This document shows positions 1-4,845 of a stretch of DNA of 7,910 nt, piece by piece. This DNA is from Gammaproteobacteria bacterium UBA6968 (GTDB lineage: Bacteria; Pseudomonadota; Gammaproteobacteria; Pseudomonadales; Azotimanducaceae): NCBI GenBank assembly GCA_002450255.1, contig DJYW01000130.1, positions 1-7,910 on the forward strand, read 5' to 3'. The notes under the pieces were generated by a model, which saw only the letters and a program-made list of their open reading frames with translations, made no database searches and was not told where the DNA came from. A program made the position numbers and the translations under genes. How positions within the stretch are numbered: position 1 is the first letter of the stretch; each line of letters opens with the position of its first letter.

Positions 1-36
1 CTGCTCCGGGTGCTGCTCCGGGTACTGATCTGGGCG
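1..36. repeat. Three 12-bp tandem repeat units at the window edge
   Basis: Units are CTGCTCCGGGTG (1-12), CTGCTCCGGGTA (13-24, one change) and the diverged CTGATCTGGGCG (25-36). The repeat is cut by the window edge, so more copies may lie upstream. The unit length is a multiple of three, and plus-strand frame 1 reads LLRV-LLRV-LIWA followed by a TAG at 37-39. It could therefore be the repetitive 3' end of a plus-strand gene converging on the dioxygenase gene that stops at 61, or simply an intergenic minisatellite. The sequence here is too short to decide. Confidence 0.6.
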
Positions 37-60
37 TAGACCAGGCGCAAGATTCCGCTC

Positions 61-861
61 CTATTGCCATAAGCGATAGGTCCATTTGGCACGCTCTGAA
101 ATCTGCGCCCAATCCGCCGTATTGATGACTTGGTCTGATGCATGCAAGTTATCCGGCATCGCGTATTGGCGGTAATAAACGAGTGAAAGCATGGTTCTTG
201 GTTCCGCTGTGGTGTTTGCCATACCGCGATGCCAGGTCCGCATATCGCGAATGACAATCGAACCCGCTGCAGCGATGGTCTGCGTGGAAGCGTGTGCAGA
301 CCAGCGGCTGGGTGAGATTTTCAGCGTTCGGCTTTCGACTTTATCCGCATCCACATAACGTTGCGAACCCGGCCAGATTTCGGTGGCGCCATTTGCTTTA
401 GTGAAGTCGTCCAAGAGGATGTTCACTACAATCAGCATGGGTGGCATCGCTTGGTCTAATTCGGGAAATAAGTGGCCGCAATCGCGATGCACATTTTGTT
501 CTTCGCTGCCGGGAAAAGCAGTATTGCAGCCATAGGGCAGACAGCCGAAAAAGTGATCGCCCAGAACGCGTTCGAGTACCTGAAAAGCGAAGCTGTTTTC
601 AATGATAGATGGATCTAAAAACGGCATGGTAAGCGGGGGCTGAAAGCCGCCGTGATTGCGCTGGATTGCCAGCGCCTCGGGTTCGTCGCGATAACGCACA
701 TGCAGTGCAGCGGTGAATAACGTCCGCATAGCCTCGACCCAAGGCCTCGCCATGCCCTCTTCTAGAATTACAAAACCCTCCCGCTGCAGCGTGTCTACCG
801 CGCGCGCCAAGGTGTCATCGGTTAGCAGTCCTGACTTTTTTTCGGCCGCCGATAGCTGCAT
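61..861 (-). CDS. PhyH-superfamily Fe(II)/2-oxoglutarate dioxygenase
   Basis: This 266-residue protein has the normal length and layout of single-domain phytanoyl-CoA dioxygenase (PhyH) relatives, which are cytoplasmic non-heme iron enzymes that hydroxylate a substrate while converting 2-oxoglutarate to succinate and CO2. Visible active-site elements are the HxD iron motif (H125, D127, in VHRDCGH), the distal iron ligand H211 (TWHRGMANTT) and R222, eleven residues later, which is the expected 2-oxoglutarate carboxylate ligand. The family signature NGATEIWPGSQR lies at 157-168 between them. The N-terminal part (about 11-35) has the usual helix followed by GFVILEEG. There is no signal peptide. 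The ATG at 861 is kept because this helix follows at a normal distance; GAGAG at 868-872, six bases upstream, is a modest ribosome binding site. The gene is divergent from the propeller gene across about 150 bp, which fits shared control. The superfamily covers many substrates, so the family name should not be read as phytanoyl-CoA activity. Superfamily call is firm; substrate unknown. Confidence 0.93.
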   Translation of the reverse strand: MQLSAAEKKSGLLTDDTLARAVDTLQREGFVILEEGMARPWVEAMRTLFTAALHVRYRDEPEALAIQRNHGGFQPPLTMPFLDPSIIENSFAFQVLERVLGDHFFGCLPYGCNTAFPGSEEQNVHRDCGHLFPELDQAMPPMLIVVNILLDDFTKANGATEIWPGSQRYVDADKVESRTLKISPSRWSAHASTQTIAAAGSIVIRDMRTWHRGMANTTAEPRTMLSLVYYRQYAMPDNLHASDQVINTADWAQISERAKWTYRLWQ

Positions 862-951
862 CCTTAGCTCTCAGCCCGGCATGACGCAAAGGGTTTGATG
901 TAATTGTGGGTGGTAATTTTCTGCACTCTGCATTAACTCCGTAGCGCGTCT

Positions 952-979
952 TTCACTCGATTCCGACGCATTCTAGTAT
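952..979 (+). promoter_or_regulatory. Possible weak sigma70-like promoter for the propeller gene
   Basis: TTCACT (952-957) and TAGTAT (974-979) are separated by 16 bp and each matches four of six consensus bases. A start of transcription near 986 would leave a leader of about 29 nt before the ATG at 1015. The match is weak, and the 862-1014 divergent spacer also has to hold the opposite promoter, for which I found no convincing pair. Confidence 0.25.
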
Positions 980-1014
980 CGTTGCTATCAAGCGATTTGG
1001 CGAGACCAGGGATC

Positions 1015-2373
1015 ATGGAGCAGGCTGCGCGTCGGTATTTGTTGCTCAATAGCGACAACATAGCCACGGAAACCAACATGGCTCTAACGGTGGGTCAGGT
1101 AGTTAAACATCCCGCCAATCCCCTGTTTGTGGAAGACAATCCCTGGGAGCAGCGCTTCGATAATCTTTACGGCAATGTCATCTTTGATCCCAACGAAGGT
1201 TTGTATCGATGCTGGTACAGCCCGTTCATTATCGCTCATTCGGCTAATGGACTTTCGCTAGAAGAGCGCCTCGCGGTGCCTTTTGAGGCACATGAACATC
1301 AGGAAATGGGCGTGTGCTATGCGGAATCACGCGACGGCATACACTGGGAAAAACCGGACCTCGGGCAGGTTGAGTACGACGGCAACACGCACAACAATCT
1401 GGTCATGCGAACCGTGCACGGGGCCGGGATTTTAAAGGACTACAACCACCCTGATTCGAGCCAGCGCTATAAATCAATCTTTCAGGGACTAAAGGTCAGT
1501 TTTTCGCCTGATGGTATTGCCTGGTCAAACCCGAAAAAGATCAATTGCGCACTGGCTGGCGATACTCATAACAATGCGATTTGGGTGTCTGGCCTAAATA
1601 AGTATGTGGCCTTTACCAGGGATTGGGTGAAGACGGATCGCGACATCAAGGGCGTCGAGTCCAAATTGAACCATAGTTGGTGTCGGCAGGTTGCTCGCAT
1701 CGAGAGCAGCGACTTTGTGAATTGGTCTGCATCTCAGGTGGTTATCGAATGTGATTGCTGGGAAGTGCAGCCGTACAGCATGGCGGTGTTTGAGCATGCG
1801 GGCATCTATCTTGGGCTGGTCGTCTTTCACGATCAGGTGGCAGACCGCGCCTGGACCGAATTGGCCTATAGCGTCGACACCATTAAATGGCAGCGAATTG
1901 ATCCGGGCAATGCTCTGATTGGCTGCAGTGAGACCGCATTGGAATATGACTATGGCTGCGTATATGCCTGTGTTGGTCCGGTGTTTCTCGAGGACGAGGT
2001 GCGGTTATATTACGGCGGCAGTGATTGGTTGCACTTCGGCTGGCGCAATGGCTGCTTAGCGTTAGCCACGCTGCGGCCAGATGGCTTTGCTGGCTATCAA
2101 CCAGTCAGATCGCGCGACGCAGGCGTATTGACCACCGCGCCTGTGGCGTATCAAGGTGAAGCCATTAAAGTGACCGCTGATGTGGCCATAGGTGGTTCAG
2201 TCGAGGTCAGGCTGTTGGACGGCGGCGGCGCGGTTTTAGCTGAGCAAAAGCTGACCGAGACAGCAACAGATACAATCGTTCTCCCCGCGTCTTCGGTTAC
2301 AGCGGAGGTGATACAGATCGAATTCACCGTTCGGTCAGCGCAGATCTTTTCGTTTCTGTTAGCAAGCTCGTAA
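1015..2373 (+). CDS. Beta-propeller glycoside hydrolase-like protein (GH32/43/130 fold)
   Basis: This 452-residue protein resembles uncharacterised propeller proteins that are often annotated as glycosyl hydrolase-like. Four Asp-box-like motifs of the type S-x-D-x-x-x-W occur at 104-111 (ESRDGIHW), 163-170 (FSPDGIAW), 230-237 (ESSDFVNW) and 285-292 (YSVDTIKW), one per presumed blade. A THNN motif appears twice (125-128 and 184-187), and RLYYGGSDW at 330-338 recalls the last-blade YYG motif of GH43/GH130 enzymes. Residues from about 370 on look like a small beta-sandwich tail (GGSVEVRLLDGGGAVLAEQ). There is no signal peptide, so it should act in the cytoplasm. The frame extends upstream to a TTG at 982, but the ATG at 1015 is preferred because the fold starts just after it (RRYLLLNSD, then HPANPLF and PWEQRFDNLYGN). 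Its ribosome site is poor: AGGGA at 1008-1012 is only two bases from the ATG. It lies 110 bp upstream of the PhyH-HEAT gene on the same strand and may be co-transcribed. I cannot assign catalytic residues; it may be a hydrolase, phosphorylase or non-catalytic sugar binder. Confidence 0.85.
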   Translation: MEQAARRYLLLNSDNIATETNMALTVGQVVKHPANPLFVEDNPWEQRFDNLYGNVIFDPNEGLYRCWYSPFIIAHSANGLSLEERLAVPFEAHEHQEMGVCYAESRDGIHWEKPDLGQVEYDGNTHNNLVMRTVHGAGILKDYNHPDSSQRYKSIFQGLKVSFSPDGIAWSNPKKINCALAGDTHNNAIWVSGLNKYVAFTRDWVKTDRDIKGVESKLNHSWCRQVARIESSDFVNWSASQVVIECDCWEVQPYSMAVFEHAGIYLGLVVFHDQVADRAWTELAYSVDTIKWQRIDPGNALIGCSETALEYDYGCVYACVGPVFLEDEVRLYYGGSDWLHFGWRNGCLALATLRPDGFAGYQPVRSRDAGVLTTAPVAYQGEAIKVTADVAIGGSVEVRLLDGGGAVLAEQKLTETATDTIVLPASSVTAEVIQIEFTVRSAQIFSFLLASS

Positions 2374-2483
2374 GCAACACGAGACAAGCATTGCCTGACA
2401 GGGCTTTGTAAAAAGACAAAAAAGTACAAAAGACAGCCAGCCAGCAAGACTGAATGGCAAAAAGGAATTAAGGCAGCGAGGCC

Positions 2484-4292
2484 ATGCAAGAACAGCAATC
2501 GCAGTTGTTAAGCGATGATCAGGTGCGACGCTTTATCGCTGATGGATTCATCATTATTGACTCTCAGCTGGAGCCGTCTTTCCATAGCGCAGTGACCAAA
2601 CAGATTACTTACGCTTTAGAATATGAGCTTCCGCATCCAGGTGACAACATCCTGCCGCGGGTGCCGGCGCTGAGTGCGGTTTGTGAAGCGCCAGTTGTCC
2701 AGGGTGCACTGCGGAGCCTACTCGGCAATCAATTTATTTTTCTACCGCATCGGTTTCCGCACAATAGCGAGCCTTTAGGGGCAATTAATCAGGGCGATGC
2801 CGTTGACGCTAGGTCGGGCGAAATGCCTGGTGAGCAAGCTGATGCGGCTCCGCGAGATGCTCGCCAAATTACAGCCTTTGACTCACAGCCGGAAATGGCC
2901 GCGGGTTCGATCTCCGCCTCGGCCTGGCATCAGGATTCACATGCCTCATGTGGGCGAACGCGTTGGCATACCTTGCGCGCGGCAAACGTCTTCTATTTTC
3001 CGCATGAAACGCCATTGCATATGGGGCCTACTCGGTTTCTTGCTGGGTCGCATTTTTACGCCACGCTGCACGATCTGTGTGCTGAGCAGGCGGTTATGCA
3101 GGTGATTCCTGCGGGTTCGGTGGTGATTGCGCATTTTGATCTGGCCCATGCAGGCTCGCCAAACAACAGCGATATCGGTCGCTACATGATGAAATTCGTG
3201 GCACTGCGAACCGAGCATCCGACTGCCGCGACATGGGATCATCAGGATCCGCAATGGCAAACGCCAAACGACTTATATACGCATCACGACCTGCCGGTGG
3301 TGTGGCGCTCGATCTGGAATTGGTTGCGTGGCTTAGATCGTGGAGAAAATAGCGCCTTTTTTGATGGACAACCGGTGAGCAATACAGCGGCCGACGCAGC
3401 ACGTGTTGAAGTAGAGCGGGGTACAGAAGCCGAGCTCGTAACGGAGCTTATTCAGGGTATGAGGAGTACGAGTCAGCAGGCGCGTCTGGCGAGCTTATAC
3501 GAGCTTGCAGCAATCGGTGCGCCGGCGGTTACAGCGTTAGTCGAGCAGTTGCTCGCCAGCGCGGGCCAAGACAGGCACCGGAACCCATCTGGTAAGGTAC
3601 TTTTGAGTCGGTCTGCGCATCATCTGGATCGGCTTTTTCTGGAAGGCCAGTTCACGCCTGAGGACGCGGCTGTTGCGCTCGGCACCATGGGCAAACCTGC
3701 GCTTGCGGCTCTGCTTGAATTGCTAGATCACCCTGATCCCTGGATGCGGATTAATGCGGTTTACGCTCTGGGTGAGGCGGGGCCGGCAATCGTTGCTGCG
3801 CATGTAGATCGCATCACTGCACTGCTTGATGATCCTGAACCTAGTGTCATTCGCGTCACCCTTGATGCCCTGGCCGCTTTGGGTCAATTTGGCGGTCAGG
3901 CTATTGCGCGGATGCATTGTTTCCTTGCGAAGGATGTGCCCGGATGGGGCAGTGATGCCGAATCGGATTACAGATTATCTATGTTGGGACAGATGCGTTA
4001 TTTGAGTGCGATCGCGCTGCTGGCGTGGGGCAGCAACGCAAGTACACCGCCCCCAGATCTCGTGGCCGAAGTAGAAGCAGCTTTACTTGAGACGCTGACT
4101 GATTCAGACGGTTACCCGCCGTTGATAGCGTGTATGGCTTTAGAACGCGCAGATTCTGTTGAGGGTTTGCGCGCAGCGGTTCGTTACCTGCGTGTACGTG
4201 CCTGGGATGCGGCACAAAATACGCGGCCCATCGGCGCATGGACCATAGCCCACCGGCAAGCCACGCTGGCGCGGATATCGGCGCTGGATTAG
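2484..4292 (+). CDS. PhyH dioxygenase domain fused to HEAT repeats
   Basis: This 602-residue protein has two parts. Residues 8-250 form a PhyH-type Fe(II)/2-oxoglutarate dioxygenase: an N-terminal helix with FIADGFIIID (17-26), the HxD iron motif H149/D151 in WHQDSH, GPTRFLAGSH (181-190), the distal ligand H222 (LAHAGSPNNS) and R233 eleven residues later for 2-oxoglutarate. Residues 320-600 are an alpha-solenoid with HEAT/PBS-lyase-type repeats. The clearest run is at 332-360, 394-418, 418-450 and 451-482, with recurrent patterns such as NAVYALGEAGP and DALAALGQFG; further helices follow to the end. HEAT solenoids usually bind protein partners, so this half may dock or regulate the oxygenase. 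An extra stretch at about 94-142, rich in D, E, A, G and Q, interrupts the dioxygenase domain just before the HxD motif and looks disordered. The ATG at 2484 has AAGG at 2470-2473, ten bases upstream, and the fold begins right after it. No signal peptide. The substrate is unknown, and the protein is about twice the size of the other dioxygenase here. Confidence 0.92.
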   Translation: MQEQQSQLLSDDQVRRFIADGFIIIDSQLEPSFHSAVTKQITYALEYELPHPGDNILPRVPALSAVCEAPVVQGALRSLLGNQFIFLPHRFPHNSEPLGAINQGDAVDARSGEMPGEQADAAPRDARQITAFDSQPEMAAGSISASAWHQDSHASCGRTRWHTLRAANVFYFPHETPLHMGPTRFLAGSHFYATLHDLCAEQAVMQVIPAGSVVIAHFDLAHAGSPNNSDIGRYMMKFVALRTEHPTAATWDHQDPQWQTPNDLYTHHDLPVVWRSIWNWLRGLDRGENSAFFDGQPVSNTAADAARVEVERGTEAELVTELIQGMRSTSQQARLASLYELAAIGAPAVTALVEQLLASAGQDRHRNPSGKVLLSRSAHHLDRLFLEGQFTPEDAAVALGTMGKPALAALLELLDHPDPWMRINAVYALGEAGPAIVAAHVDRITALLDDPEPSVIRVTLDALAALGQFGGQAIARMHCFLAKDVPGWGSDAESDYRLSMLGQMRYLSAIALLAWGSNASTPPPDLVAEVEAALLETLTDSDGYPPLIACMALERADSVEGLRAAVRYLRVRAWDAAQNTRPIGAWTIAHRQATLARISALD

Positions 4293-4343
4293 AGAAGCAG
4301 AAGCTGCGGACGTATGCTTGGGTTAATCGCGCGAGGAGCGGGC

Positions 4344-4398
4344 TTTGGTTGAACTGTGCCGCTAAGAATTGCGCCGCTAAGAATTTTGGTTGGACTGT
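4344..4398. repeat. Nested direct repeats
   Basis: A 15-bp unit, GTGCCGCTAAGAATT (4356-4370), is followed directly by GCGCCGCTAAGAATT (4371-4385), with one mismatch. This pair is flanked by a second repeat, TTTGGTTGAACTGT (4344-4357) and TTTGGTTGGACTGT (4385-4398), also with one mismatch and 41 bp apart. The arrangement suggests a local duplication by slippage or a protein-binding array. No coding role is evident. Confidence 0.75.
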
Positions 4399-4740
4399 CC
4401 TGTAAACCTCTCCCGGCGAGGCGCTTCCTGTAAGCCTTTGCTTGCCGACTTTCTCCCGCTCGCCCGCTTGCCTGTGACTCACTCTTAAGCTGATTGCCGC
4501 GTACTGAATTGGCCCGCTTTGGGGTTGAGTCTGGTCTAGTCAATCCTCTTTAGTCGGTGTTCGTCAAGCTGTGCTCACCGTCACGGCGCTTCTGTCGGTG
4601 CCCGCTGGTCAGGGTGCGAATTGATCCATCGTGAAGGGGATGCAGTGCTTTTAGCTCGCGCCAACAGTGCTGGCGAATTGCAGCGTGGGTGGTGATCGGT
4701 TACGCGCAAACCGGTGCGAATGGCCGGCTTTCTTCGGCAC

Positions 4741-4768
4741 AAAAAAAACGGGGAGAAACTCCCCGTTT
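4741..4768 (-). terminator. Intrinsic terminator of the TonB-dependent receptor gene
   Basis: Read on the minus strand, the sequence forms a ten-pair stem (4768-4759 with 4755-4746) containing CGGGGAG/CTCCCCG, closed by a three-base loop and followed by eight U residues from the A run at 4741-4748. It ends about 80 nt past the receptor stop codon. The plus-strand side lacks a comparable U run, so it should work mainly for the receptor transcript. Confidence 0.92.
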
Positions 4769-4845
4769 GTATCCTTTAGAGACCCGTCTGGGGCTCATTA
4801 CCCGCTTGGATAATGGCCCGAGATTCAGGGTTAGCCCGTCCTGCT

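Larger units (their letters stand above)
4293..4845. other. 553-bp stretch between convergent genes, no convincing gene
   Basis: This gap lies between the 3' ends of the PhyH-HEAT gene (plus) and the receptor gene (minus). It holds the nested direct repeats at 4344-4398, the receptor terminator at 4741-4768 and a small perfect stem CGCCA/TGGCG near 4660-4677 without a U tract. Open frames on the minus strand here are rich in R, S, P, Q and A, run partly over the end of the PhyH-HEAT gene and show no domain-like pattern, so I do not call them. I found no plus-strand intrinsic terminator directly after 4292. Confidence 0.6.

Noticed and set aside
982..1014. TTG at 982 as the start of the propeller gene
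   Set aside because: It adds only eleven residues without family resemblance, has no clear ribosome site, and the weak promoter candidate would start transcription after it.
2374..2483. Separate promoter in the 110-bp gap before the PhyH-HEAT gene
   Set aside because: The gap has an A-rich stretch, but I found no -35/-10 pair better than chance; co-transcription with the propeller gene is equally possible.
2797..3402. Open frames of about 100 codons on both strands inside the dioxygenase half of the PhyH-HEAT gene
   Set aside because: They overlap a well-supported domain with intact active-site residues and have compositions typical of out-of-frame translation.
3979..4543. Overlapping minus-strand open frames at the end of the PhyH-HEAT gene and in the following gap
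   Set aside because: The residue make-up is arginine-, serine- and alanine-rich without domain pattern, part of it is antisense to the HEAT repeats, and no ribosome site is evident.
4660..4677. Stem CGCCA/TGGCG as a terminator for the PhyH-HEAT gene
   Set aside because: The stem has only five pairs, has no U tract and lies about 370 bp past the stop codon.
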